A DNA stretch of 64,000 nt. It comes from Tupaia tana. Its lineage: Eukaryota; Chordata; Mammalia; Scandentia; Tupaiidae. Positions 54,893 through 64,000 of the stretch are shown here, piece by piece; the stretch's first letter is position 1, and each line of letters begins with the position of its first letter. The position numbers and the translations under genes were made by a program. The stretch covers positions 88,594,886 through 88,658,885 of the forward strand of contig JAKSZU010000005.1 of assembly GCA_026018925.1 (NCBI GenBank), in the 5' to 3' direction. The notes beneath the pieces were generated by a model. That model did no database searches, was not told where the DNA came from, and saw only the letters and a list, made by a program, of their open reading frames with translations.

Positions 54893-55141
54893 TTTTAATT
54901 TTATTAGACATTCATTTCATGAGAGAGAAAGACAAAGAAAGAGAGAGAGAGAGAGCGTATGGGAGTGGGAGAGAGACATCCTTGATAGGTGATCCTTCAC
55001 CCAGTCTCACAGCCAGCCAAGGTCACAGGCGTGATCCCTTGGAGTGTCCAGTGTGTTGAGACAAACCCCAAAGCCTTCCCACATGGCCTCCAGTAACACA
55101 CAACAATGCCCTACTGCTGGGGCCACTGTGGCTGGGCCTGA
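54893..55141 (-). mobile_element. Family C SINE
   Basis: CATTTCATGAGAGAGAAAGAC, GAGAGAGAGAGAGCGTATGG, GACATCCTTGATAGGTGATCC, AGCCAAGGTCACAGGCGTG, CACTGTGGCTGGGCCTG, the reverse of a family C element. Confidence 0.55.
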
Positions 55142-55505
55142 TTTTATTTTAATGAGATGAAACATTTACTTGAAGGACTTCATTGATTAATTGCTACTTA
55201 ATAGTAAGTACTATTACAAAATACGAAGCCCAGGTTAATAGTGTATTGCCTTAGAGTGAAAGAAATTAGAGAAAATTAATATGTGGACAGAGTGTCACAA
55301 ATGATGGATTTAAATGCTACTAGAATGCACTAAGTTGCTTAGTAGGAAGCTAATAGCCCAGGAAACTATGAAGAAAATTCACAAAATAATATGACTTCTC
55401 ATAGTGGCTAACCCTATCAATCAATATAGGCCATTAAAAGTGTTTAAGGTCTAATGATTATTTAAGTTGGTATAAAAACAAATTTGCCAAGATTAAAAGA
55501 AAGAA
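55142..55505. other. No gene or repeat recognised
   Basis: AT-rich spacer. Confidence 0.5.
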
Positions 55506-55508
55506 GGA

Positions 55509-55766
55509 GGGGCCATCGGGTGGCATGGTGGTTACAGTGTTGGACTCTCACATGGTCCATTGAATATCATATTCTGGACCAGGCAGTTTGAGAGTCACAC
55601 TGAGCTTATGTGAATGCATGCCCAAATCTTGAGAGGAAAATGGAGGAGAAGGGCATGTGGCATGGCTGTCCCTTCTGGGGAGGATTTATCACTTTCCCTC
55701 TCACTGTCTCTTTTCTGTGATCACATGCCTATGGCAAAAAGAAAAAGAGGAAAAAAAGAAAAGAAT
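55509..55766 (+). mobile_element. Family A SINE, older
   Basis: GGGGCCATCGGGTGGCATGG head, AATATCATATTCTGG in place of the B box, CTTGAGAGGAAAATGGAGG, CTTCTGGGGAGGATT, ATGCCTATGGCAAAAAG. Confidence 0.83.
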
Positions 55767-55769
55767 GTC

Positions 55770-56098
55770 TTACAAAGTTGGTGCTGGAAAACAATGTGAG
55801 CATTGGCCCAACACGGCCCAGGAAGGCTATCATGTACTACTCCCCATTCCCAACCACACATCATTGTGGAAGGGAGAAGGAGAAACCCCCAAAAACATCA
55901 TTGTATTCACTTTGATTTATTAAGATGTGCATTTATGTTATTCTCACTATATCTATACTTGGGATGTAGTACATACCTGTGTCCCATTTTCTCATAGATA
56001 ACTGGTTGTAAAACTCTGTCAATGTTCTTAATTGCTGGCCATATGCAAACAGAAAATGAGTCTCCATTTTATTCTTCTTGTATGCAGTAATTTTCATG
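55770..56098. other. No gene or repeat recognised
   Basis: Single-copy-looking sequence; overlapping small frames without domains. The HSP70 retropseudogene may extend a little into it. Confidence 0.45.
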
Positions 56099-56099
56099 T

Positions 56100-57300
56100 A
56101 TATTAAAATTTAGAATGTAAGAGAAATGGAATATTCTCTTTGTTCAGTGAAATCACCACCAAAATAAGTCTATTTTCATCCAGATATTGAGGATCAGTGG
56201 AAGAATTACATAGAATTGGATGAGAGATGAGAGCTAAAGGTATAGACGTAAATTGTTTCACAAAGGAGCTCAAAATCCTTGTAGACCAGACACTATAAGA
56301 AATGCTGAACTCAGCAAGTGAGCACTCAAAGTAGAAGAAAGTGGCAGCTCTAGTGTTCTCACTGATGTCATTGTGTACTTGGGGATGAAGGAGGAGCTTC
56401 ATTTATCAACATTTTTTACATCAATGTGAAGGTCCCAGCTATAGATTTGATAGATAACTTCTTCAATAGTAAAAATGAATGTCTCAAATGGAGCACATTT
56501 CTTTTTGGCATCGAGCCATAAAGGATGTCGGCAGCACTTGGCTCATCGATAATTCTGAGCACATTAAAACTAGTAATAGTTTTGTTTTTTTTTTTTTTTT
56601 TTTTGCTATAGGGCGTGTGTGCTCGCCAGACAGACAGAGAGAAACAGAGAGATAGAAAGCGAGAAATCACCCCTCAGGGGGGATGGCCACTCCGCAATCC
56701 CTTCTCCTCCATTCTCCTCTCGGGATCTTGGGCACACACGCACACGCGCCTGGCGTGAGTTTAAGCCACCGGGTCCAAGACTCGAACCGCAGTCGACTAC
56801 GTGGGAGTCCAGCGACATAGCCATTACACTAACTGCTGGTCCAAAACTAGTAATAGTTTTTAACATCTTTGCCAGCTGAGCTGGAAGTCATTGAAGAAAG
56901 AGGGTACGATGATGTTTTCCTGCAAGATATTTACACTTTATTTCATTTTGGTCTGAACCCCACATACCCATTCCCCAAAGAGAAGCTCATAGGTTTGCAC
57001 TTGTACTCCATCCAGGCCTTTTTCTAACTTAAGTTTTTCTGTATCATTTAAGACAATGAGTGGCCAATGCTCTATGTCTAATTGGACACCTATATTGTCA
57101 AATCTGCTTTCTATCAGATGTTTAACATCAAAAACTAATTTGATAAGGTTCATTGCCTTCTGACAGAGAATTCTCTGTTAGGAAAGGCAGTATCGCTTAC
57201 AGTGATCATGATTATCTGATCCCTTCATTTGTGCTGGGATATATCTCTTCAGGAATATATGCATCCATGATCAGGGGGACAGCAGCATTATTTGACACGA
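56100..57300 (-). pseudogene. HSP70 (HSPA8-like) processed pseudogene, split by a SINE
   Basis: Intronless, degraded copy of a cytosolic HSP70 chaperone gene read right to left. Near 57300-57160 nucleotide similarity to the N-terminus is visible (CCAGCAC, GATCAG, CACTGTAAGC, TGCCTTT) with small deletions. From 57153 the frame reads MNLIKLVFDVKHLIESRFDN, like [20 protein letters not shown]; then a TKMK remnant and a SINE at 56584-56842. After it comes VLRIIDEPSAADILYG (family VLRIINEPTAAAIAYG), RNVL, a KSTAGD-like segment, and near 56370 NDISENTRAA (family KDISENKRAV). Only roughly the first 340 of about 645 residues of the family length are recognisable. Frameshifts and stops break it, so no ATPase or substrate-binding function remains. 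ISEN and MNPT favour HSPA8 over HSPA1 as parent, but divergence is high. No introns at HSPA8 positions is my inference from continuity. Confidence 0.88.
56584..56842 (-). mobile_element. Young family A SINE inside the HSP70 pseudogene
   Basis: Poly-T, TTTTGCTATAGGGCGTGTGTG, CACCCCTCAGGGGGGATGG, CACGCGCCTGGCGTGAG, GACTCGAACCGCAGTCGAC. AAAACTAGTAATAGTTTT is at 56566-56583 and 56843-56860, an exact TSD made of pseudogene sequence. Confidence 0.97.
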
Positions 57301-57588
57301 TTCCTATGTGGGGAAAATGGTTCTTTGGCCTTTTGAGAAATTTATATAACAACACTGACTATGTAATGCAGTGTAAGTCAATGTAATAGCCACAAGACAA
57401 AAGAAGATAGATTTCTTCTATAATATCACTCTTGTTGATATTTAATTTTGAAATTTTTAAAAAATTGTAATCCTTTCTCTTCAAAACCCGAAACTCCCTC
57501 CTGAAGTGTACCGCATTATTTCTGATAAACTCAGTGAGTTAGGACGTTTAACTATTTAGAAGATAAAGCATTCACTTCAATACTACCC
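57300..57588. other. No gene recognised
   Basis: AT-rich flank. The plus frame 57153-57386 is the shadow of the pseudogene on the other strand. Confidence 0.5.
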
Positions 57589-57591
57589 TAA

Positions 57592-57812
57592 CAAGCCAGT
57601 GGTGTGGAGGTTGAGGTGCCTGGATCCCACCAGGCTGATTGTAGCAGTTCTTGCTCTGAACCCACACACATGCATGTGTGTGCCCACAAGCCTGAGAGGA
57701 GGACAGGGGAGGAGGATCCCCCTGTGGGGATGCTGTCTTGCTTTTCTTGTCTCTCTCAGTCTCTCTCTGGTGCATGTACCCTATGGCAAATTAAAAATAA
57801 AATGAAATAAAA
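57592..57812 (+). mobile_element. Family A SINE, older and shortened
   Basis: AAGCCAGTGGTGTGGAGGTTG head, TAGCAGTTCTTGCTCTG, GCCTGAGAGGAGGACAGG, CCCCCTGTGGGGATG, CT-rich, ACCCTATGGCAAATTAAA. Confidence 0.8.
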
Positions 57813-57814
57813 GG

Positions 57815-58180
57815 TACTATCAATGTAAACATCTCACCTAAAAATGTTATGATATATTATATACAAATCACCATGCTTAACATTTTGAAAGTCATGTGAA
57901 TGAGTACTACCATTCCAGTGATATTCCAGTACCACAGATGAGGAAAGCATAGAGTTAGTAACTGGTGGAGCCCAAATCAGATTCGTGTAGTAACAAATAG
58001 TGGCTTTTTAAAAATAATATAAACTCCTGCCTTGCCCTGCATGTATTTAGATCTGTGTCTAGGCTTCAAACATAGCGTCTTGGCTTAGTTAACAGAGATT
58101 GTGCTCACATGAATCCTAGAATCCTAAAATTTCACTTTACAGGGATATGAAACAATTTACCTCGGCAGAAAGTACTAATA
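57815..58180. other. No gene or repeat recognised
   Basis: AT-rich spacer. Confidence 0.5.
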
Positions 58181-58192
58181 ATTGACATCATA

Positions 58193-58455
58193 GGGACCAG
58201 CAGATGGCCTAATATCTACGTCGCTGGACTCACATATAATCAACCACAGTTTTAGTCCCGGACCCAGTGGCTTAAATTCACGCCAGAAACATGTGCGTGC
58301 ATGCCCAAAATCCCGAGAGGAGAGTGGAGGAGAAGGGATTGCGGCGTGGCCATCCCCCTGGGGGGTGATTTCTCGCTTTCTGTCTTTCTTTCTGGTGAGT
58401 GCATGTGCCCTATAGCAACAATCTCTCCAAAGGAAAAAAAAAAAAAACAAAAAAC
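58193..58455 (+). mobile_element. Family A SINE
   Basis: GGGACCAGCAGATGGCCTAATA head, CAGTTTTAGTCCCGGACCC, GAGAGGAGAGTGGAGGAG, CCCCCTGGGGGG, CCCTATAGCAACAATC, A tail. TTGACATCATAG before (58182) and TTGGCATCATGG after (58456) are a near-exact TSD. Confidence 0.94.
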
Positions 58456-58654
58456 TTGGCATCATGGAAATGAAGAAAAGAGACTTTGTTTACTAAAGCT
58501 ATATGGCATGGATTTGATTTTTAAAAATCATCTACGAAAATTTTCAAAACAATATGCTGAAACTTATAAGAATGTTTTTATAAATATTCAACTCCATCAT
58601 GTCATAAAGCCTGGCATTTTGATTTTTGTTTTTACAAAAAGCTAGTTTTCTTTC

Positions 58655-58916
58655 TTTTTAAAATTAATTTCATGACAACACATATGCAAGAGAAAATGAG
58701 AGAGTAAGAGAGACACATAACTTACACAGGGTTTCCTTACACCATGATGCCTTTCTCCCAGACCTCCCTCTCCAGCTGGTTGAGATTTTGGGGGGATGTG
58801 TGTGGTCGGTGTGTTTCAGGTCAACCCATGAGCCAAACCCATATTGGCTATATGCTTTCCACCACTGCACATCAGTTAGCTTTCACCTGCACCATGGAGG
58901 CTGGACCAGTTGTGAT
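58655..58916 (-). mobile_element. Family C SINE
   Basis: Reverse complement reads GGTCCAGCCTCCATGGTGCAG head, GGAAACCCTGTGTAAGTTATG, then CT-rich, TCTCTTGCATATGTGTTGTC. It is a diverged member. Confidence 0.5.
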
Positions 58917-58949
58917 TTTAGTTTGTTTTTCAATTTTGCATGAGGGTCC

Positions 58950-59055
58950 ATAGGAACAGCAAAGAAAGATATGCGTATAGAGGGAGAAAATATCTACCAT
59001 GTGGATTGGTTATACCACAATTTCTCCTCTTCCATTTATCTATCCTGTTAGGATT
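58950..59055 (-). mobile_element. SINE fragment, minus orientation
   Basis: AAGATATGCGTATAGAGGG, CTACCATGTGGATTGGTTATACC, CACAATTTCTCCTCTTCC, TATCCTGTTAGGATT. It is the 3' half of a reversed copy, ending at an orientation switch. Confidence 0.55.
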
Positions 59056-59165
59056 AAGAAGGGATTGCAACATGACCATTCCATCCCTACAGGCTGATTT
59101 TTCACTTTCCTTCTCACTGTCTCTCTCTGGCCAGCAAACACGTACCATGAAAAAAAAAAGAAAAA
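59056..59165 (+). mobile_element. SINE fragment, plus orientation
   Basis: AAGAAGGGATTGCAACATGACC, CTACAGGCTGATTTTTCAC, CT-rich, GCCAGCAAACACGTACCATG, A tail. It abuts the inverted fragment before it. Confidence 0.65.
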
Positions 59166-59184
59166 AAAAAAAAAAGAAAGAAAA

Positions 59185-60238
59185 GAAAATGACAGGATAT
59201 AACCATGACTTCAATAGAAAGAAACACATTATTTCTTACTTTATTTTTTCCTTTCTCCTATTTTGCTTAACTGTGTTTTATTTAATCTAATAATACAGAA
59301 ATATAGTCATCCCTAAAATTGCATTTGGAAATACCAAATTTCAATAATATAAGTTTTTTCACATTCATAAAAAAGATGTCCAATTTTTTCTAAACCTTTT
59401 CCCACACAGCCACCCACATCTTTCTTATTTGAGTCTTTGTGCACAAGCTACAATAACAGACTACATGTTCATTTCTGTTCCTGTTTCAAAAGAAAACATC
59501 AGTCACAGAAGCAGTATAGGACTGAATCCTTCTGACTCTAGTAGGCTTCAAATACACTGTTAAAATGCCCTCCATAATAAATGTGGACTTCAAGGTTCAT
59601 ACAAGTATTGATTTAACCTGCAGAAACATATCAAAGTAAATATAATTTGACCATTGGCCAACATGTCATCCCCTTTTCCAAGCAGGTGTGTTTTTTTTTG
59701 CTAATGTCAGTGGTTTGCAGAATGTTTTAAGATAAGAAAGTGTTTTCTCCCTTCTTTTTGAAGTAAAGAAAAAGTGAAAACTTTATGAATTTTTCTTATC
59801 TAGAAAATGCCATCCCACTCAGTTAGTGCTAGATGTTTTACATTCTCATGTTCATGAGCCATTTCTTTCTTCACTTAATCAATTACAATTCATTTCTGGC
59901 TTTGGTGATTGCTAATTCATGTTGTCATAATCAAGGTCACTTTTGGACAAAAGAAACTCATACTGCCACTAGAAGCTTTTGTTTGGGATTTTTATTCCTT
60001 TCTTCTATTTGTTATAAAAAGACACATACAGGACATTTTGGTACTACAAAGACATGTTATAGATAAACACTTATTCCTACTCAGACATTATCAGCTTTTA
60101 CCAGAAATGAATTCTTGAGACAGTATTTTGTAGGTAATTAGCCAATTCAGTAATCTGCAGAAGCAGAAAATAAATGGGTACCTAAGGGTGAGTGGCCGAT
60201 ATTTGAGATACTAAGAATTTCTCTTTTGAAATGCACAG
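59185..60238. other. No gene or repeat recognised
   Basis: AT-rich sequence. Frames 59833-60118 show no domain. Confidence 0.5.
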
Positions 60239-60310
60239 TCTATATTCAATGTGGGAATTAAAATTAGTCACTGCTCTATATTCAATGTGGGAATTAAAAT
60301 TAGTCAGTGC
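60239..60310. repeat. 36-bp tandem duplication
   Basis: Two adjacent copies of a 36-base unit (60239-60274, 60275-60310) starting TCTATATTCAATGTGGG and ending CAGTGC/CACTGC, with one mismatch. Confidence 0.95.
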
Positions 60311-60396
60311 CTATGCAATTCTCAGGAAAGACAAAGCTCATTAAAATTAAAGAAATGCAATCTTTGAGTATAAAACCTTCATGATTGGTATCATTT

Positions 60397-60427
<31 letters not shown>

Positions 60428-60437
60428 CACACAAGTG

Positions 60438-60478
<41 letters not shown>

Positions 60479-60660
60479 CAATATATATATAAAACATATA
60501 ATATATATATATTATTATATATATTATATATTATATATATATGTTTTATATATATTATATATATGGGTGTGTGTATGTGTGCATGTGTATATATACATAT
60601 ATACACACGTGTGTGTATGTATATAAATGTGTATGTGTGTCTGTGTGTGTGTGTGTGTAT
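60397..60660. repeat. Palindromic (CA)n/(TG)n/(TA)n microsatellite
   Basis: (CA)n at 60401-60430 and its exact reverse complement at 60435-60464, separated by ACAA. A TA-rich block follows with a second palindrome (ATAAAACATATA at 60489-60500, TATATGTTTTAT at 60538-60549), then TG-rich repeats to 60660. All frames here are repeat translations. Confidence 0.95.
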
Positions 60661-60869
60661 TTAAAGCCATACAGATGGGAACCATGACTTTAAATTATTG
60701 TTATTAAGTATTTCAAATTTTAAACAGCAAAAAACAAATAACTACTTTGTACTTATATATGACTGCCTTTACTTTATGAAGTGTATAAAAACAAAATACA
60801 GAATAGTCTCTATATTCATAATTATATTTTTTTCTTTAAGAAGTTGTTTTAATTTTATTTTAAATGTTA

Positions 60870-61010
60870 AAGACATTACAGTTTTAATTGCATATGATAG
60901 TGTTATATATTTATGGGGCACAGTGTGACTTTTCAAAACTTATATTCATTTTACCATGATCAGGGCAACACACACAGTCACCATTTCAAGCATTCATCAT
61001 TACTTTGTGT
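60870..61010 (+). mobile_element. Old L1 (L1M-class) 3'-UTR fragment
   Basis: TATATTTATGGGGCACAGTG, TGACTTTTCAAAACTTATA, ACCATGATCAGGGCAACACA, CAAGCATTCATCATTACTTT, GTGTTTGAGAAG follow the old L1 3' consensus. Confidence 0.75.
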
Positions 61011-61287
61011 TTGAGAAGAGAACTGAGTTTTAAGAGAAAGGGGTCTCAGAGCAAACCTAGTGCAAAAATGATGAAGGTGAACAAAGGGAAAGCAGTTTGT
61101 CTGAGAGCCAGGCAGTAAAGTAACATCACATAAAGAACACTCAGACAGAGAGATTGGTAGCAGGAGGATTTTTAAACAGAGGACGTTTTGTCTGGCTGAA
61201 GTGGCACGGGCCGGCAAGATACTATGCTCCAGAGCCTGGGCCACACTGAAGCCATGACCCATCATCAGGGCCATCCTAAAGGCGAAT
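61011..61287. other. No gene or repeat recognised
   Basis: Somewhat more GC-rich; the minus frame 60978-61274 has no recognisable domain. Confidence 0.45.
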
Positions 61288-61380
61288 AGATGCAGTGTAC
61301 ACCTGTAATCCCAGAAAGTCAGAAGACGCAGGCAGGAAAATCTGAACTGGTGAGACGCTGTCTTGAAAAAAAAATTAAAA
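61288..61380 (+). mobile_element. 7SL-derived SINE with central deletion
   Basis: GTGTACACCTGTAATCCCAG, then AGTCAGAAGACGCAGGCAGG, AAAATCTGAACTGG, TGAGACGCTGTCTTGAAAAAA. These are the conserved blocks of Alu/B1-type elements, with the middle missing. Confidence 0.85.
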
Positions 61381-61390
61381 GAGGGATTTC

Positions 61391-61530
61391 GGGGCCCGTG
61401 GGCGGAGTGGTGGTTAAGGCACTGGTTCTCACATGGCTGACCATAGTTTGAGTCTTGGACCTTCTCCCTGTCCCTCTCTGGTGAATTAAATAATAATAAT
61501 AATTAATAAGGAAAATTAAAAATTAAAAAG
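61391..61530 (+). mobile_element. Family B SINE
   Basis: GGGGCCCGTGGGCGGAGTGG head, GGTTAAGGCACTGG, GTTTGAGTCTTGGACC, CTCCCTGTCCCTCTCTGG, TGAATTAAATAATAATAATA tail. Confidence 0.85.
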
Positions 61531-61990
61531 AATTTTGTTACAATAATTCCGAACGATCAATACAAAGAAAGAACAAATGTGATCTTTAGATACAATAAAT
61601 ATGAGAACACTAGTATGTTTCATGTAGTACTGAGAATAGAAAAACATTAAGATGTGAGATAATTTGCTTCTTTCAATAAGTATGGCATGATTGAAAGAAG
61701 TAGGACATTACCTAAGGACGTATAAGAGAAAATGATTGTTTATTTTTGATGACTCTGCTGTTTTATTGTTAAAGATGAAAAACACTTTAAGAGTACTGTC
61801 TAAATGTAAAAAATGTACTTTAAAAAATTTAGATGACAAAGGTATCACCATGTAGAGTCAACCTAAGAAAAAACCTTTGAATAGGTCATATTATAAAATT
61901 GAGGCATTAGTTGTTCTGAAAAATAAGTTTTTAATATGTTTTTATAATTGATAAAGATCATTCATTTTGTATACTTAATAGAACAAATTA
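61531..61990. other. No gene or repeat recognised
   Basis: AT-rich spacer. Confidence 0.5.
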
Positions 61991-62011
61991 CTAAAAGTTG
62001 CGTTGTTAGGA

Positions 62012-62217
62012 GACCAGCAGTTAGCGTAATGGCTATGTCGCTGGATTCCCACATAGTCGACCGCGGTTCGAGTCCTGGATTCGGTGGCTTAAACTCACGC
62101 CGGGCGCATGTGTATACGTGCCTAAGATCCCGAGAGGAGAATGGAGGAGAAGGGATTGTGGCGTGGCCATCCCCCCTGGGGGGTGATTTCTCGCTTTCTG
62201 TCTCTCTGTCTCTCTTT
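62012..62217 (+). mobile_element. Young family A SINE, 3'-truncated, no A tail, with TSD
   Basis: GACCAGCAGTTAGCGTAATGG, exact GGTTCGAGTCC at 62065-62075, CCCCCCTGGGGGG, then stops in the CT-rich region at TCTCTCTTT. GTTGCGTTGTTAGGA (61997-62011) and GTTGCATTGTTAGGA (62218-62232) flank it. Confidence 0.95.
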
Positions 62218-62276
62218 GTTGCATTGTTAGGATCTTAGGAATTGTTGCATGTGCATGTTTCTGTAATAATTTTTTT

Positions 62277-62512
62277 GAGAGGATTTTGCTATAGGGTGCA
62301 TGCGCTCACCAGAAAGACAGAGAGAGAGACAGAGAGATAGAAAGAGAGAAATCACCCCCTGGAAGAATGCCCACAGCACAATTCTTTCTCCTCCATTCTC
62401 CTCTCGGGATCTTGGGCACGCACGCATGTGTGTCAGGTGTGAGTTTAAGCCACTGGGTCTGGACTTGAACCACAGTCGACATGGGAGTCCAGCAACATAG
62501 CCATTACGCCAA
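62277..62512 (-). mobile_element. Family A SINE with 16-bp TSD
   Basis: GAGGATTTTGCTATAGGGTGC, CACCCCCTGGAAGAATGCCC, GTCTGGACTTGAACC, AACATAGCCATTACGCCAA. It lacks the first 10-15 bases of the head. CTGTAATAATTTTTTT is at 62261-62276 and 62513-62528. Confidence 0.95.
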
Positions 62513-62528
62513 CTGTAATAATTTTTTT

Positions 62529-64000
62529 AATGGTAATTATTTAGTTTAGAATTATATTGCTCTTATGAAAGTCAGAAACTGAAATTCAATCATGGCTCAT
62601 CATTTCATCAAACATAAAGTTCTACCCAAATCTCATTGCAAGTTTTGTAGGATTATCCACACTGTTCTTTTTAATCAAAAAATTCAGATGCATTACTTTG
62701 TGGCTATTTTACTCTTGCTTAGGTTTATTTGAAAAATCTAATTACATGCTAGTTACTTTTTTTACTTACTATTTAATCACAATAGATTCTCAATGAACAG
62801 AGACAGACATTTTTTTTAAATAAAGATAGTATAAACCATAAAGTTTAGAGCTTGAAAATATATTTATATTTCAGCAGGTTTTAAGAATTACGTATTATTT
62901 TGTAAGTTTTTTATTACTTGAAGGCTATTTGTGAATATATTTGTTCATATTGTACAAAATATAGTAAGCATCCATGTTTGAGCAAGTATGTACATTTCAT
63001 ATGGTTTTCTATTAGATTAATTTTGTCACAGTGAGAAATTAAAGCAATAAGAGATTACTATTGCTGTAGAGAAAATAAAAAGACACCAGCCACCATCACT
63101 ATATCCACCAACAACAGCAAACTGAGCTTCTGTAAATGTCGGGTGCCCCTTTAGCATCCCATAAATTACATAGTCTAGACCATCACACTTCATGAACTAT
63201 GATAATTGACAAAAACATACTCTAATAATCCTGCCAACAAACACAAAAATAAAATCAATATTTTAAACAGGGATAAATACTAATAATGATGACTACTGAA
63301 AAAGAAATCAGTACATTAGAATTTTTCATTACTCTCAAATTTAGAAGTAAAATCAAAAGCTAGTGCCACTCCATCTAAATGAATACCTTAACTAACTTTA
63401 TGAATTCCTTAAGGAACTCTACCAGCCATTTCAGGATTAAGAAGGCAATAATATTCTGGTTGCACAAAAGATATAAAGTGTTATACATTTTCTTTACATT
63501 CAGCTAGAATGCTACTGCTTATCAGCTAAAATATATACTTCTACAAAGCTTTCAAGAATTTTTCTTTTTATCCATTTATCTCTTGCAATTGAAAGAACAA
63601 AAGCTACGCTCTCATACTCTCCTGCATGAGAAATAGCTGGTTTATTTGGTTTGTCAGGGACTTTGAAAGAAGCTGAGCACTTAGAAAGGTAAATAATGGG
63701 CACCTCTCATGAACCTAAGATATCTTGAGAAGCGCATGCTTTTGTTGACTAATGCAGTTCCAAATCTGATGATGAGTGTTCAAAAATCATGGAACATCCC
63801 AGCAATGTTGATTTCAGAAGACAAGTTGTATATTCTGATAACTTTGTCAGCAGCCTTCATTTACTGTGATTTAGTGAGTTCTAAATATATCAAAAGAAAT
63901 ATGAACATTTTTGCTTATAATTATATTAATGCTTTCAAGTCAAAGAAACTAGGTAATATGTAAATAAGATGTTTTTAGTAGACATATTCATGTGACCAGA
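62529..64000. other. No gene or repeat recognised
   Basis: AT-rich sequence to the end. The frames 63512-63703 (minus) and 63709-63963 (plus) have no recognisable domains. Confidence 0.5.

Noticed and set aside
57153-57386. Plus-strand frame, considered as an inverted 5' part of the HSP70 retrocopy (twin priming)
   Set aside because: The minus strand continues collinearly upstream (GATCAG..CACTGTAAGC..TGCCTTT match the N-terminal region), so no inversion is needed.
60381-60664. Frames rich in His/Thr, Val/Cys and Ile/Tyr
   Set aside because: Translations of CA/TG/TA dinucleotide repeats.
63512-63963. Frames on both strands near the right edge as a possible exon pair
   Set aside because: No recognisable domain; the minus and plus frames diverge from a shared AT-rich region without clear splice signals.

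Overview
This is nuclear DNA from a placental mammal: AT-rich, CpG-poor, with no gene-dense region and no intact protein-coding gene that I can recognise. It is packed with retrotransposon copies. A lineage-specific tRNA-derived SINE occurs in dozens of copies on both strands. Other interspersed elements are mammalian-type L1 fragments, MaLR-type LTR remnants, a short mariner-like element, 7SL-derived (Alu/B1-like) SINE pieces and one HSP70 processed pseudogene. The 7SL-derived pieces point to Euarchontoglires (rodents, primates, tree shrews and relatives), but I do not recognise the main SINE as one of a named species and leave the organism open.

Three tRNA-derived SINE types are visible. 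Family A is about 250-290 bp. It has a tRNA-like head (GGGACCAGCAGTTAGCGTAATGG in young copies, GGCCAGCAGGTGGCATGGTGG in older ones), a body with a C-run/G-run palindrome, a CT-rich stretch, and a 3' end reading CCCTATAGCRAAAA followed by A. Family B is about 130-170 bp with a similar head but ends in (AAT)n or (AAAT)n. Family C is older and more diverged, with a 3' part reading AAGACCCTGT then CT-rich. Many family A copies have exact or near-exact target-site duplications (TSDs), so they are real L1-type retroinsertions, and several are nested inside older repeats.

Layout: 0.9-2.7 kb is a run of five minus-strand SINEs with microsatellites. 4-11 kb mixes SINEs, antisense L1 3' fragments, a MaLR piece and a dimer-like 7SL SINE. 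13.3-14.1 kb is an MLT1-like LTR interrupted by a mariner-like element. 14.2-31 kb is spaced SINEs, with nested cases at 16.2-16.9, 22.3-23.2 and 26.6-27.2 kb. 32-45 kb has young SINEs between long unassigned stretches and ancient repeats. 45.9-47.6 kb is an old LTR-like repeat carrying a mariner-like element and a 5'-truncated L1 with a 17-bp TSD. 49.9-50.5 kb is a candidate solo LTR. 56.1-57.3 kb is an HSP70 (HSPA8-like) retropseudogene on the minus strand, split by a SINE. 60.4-60.7 kb is a palindromic CA/TG/TA microsatellite.

No genes act together here. The window reads as intergenic or intronic DNA shaped by successive retroposition. Coordinates of diverged repeats are approximate (within about 10-20 bp); those bounded by TSDs are good to a few bases. 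I found no evidence of an undescribed biological system; the best observations are insertion chronologies, SINE variants and two possible conserved non-coding segments.
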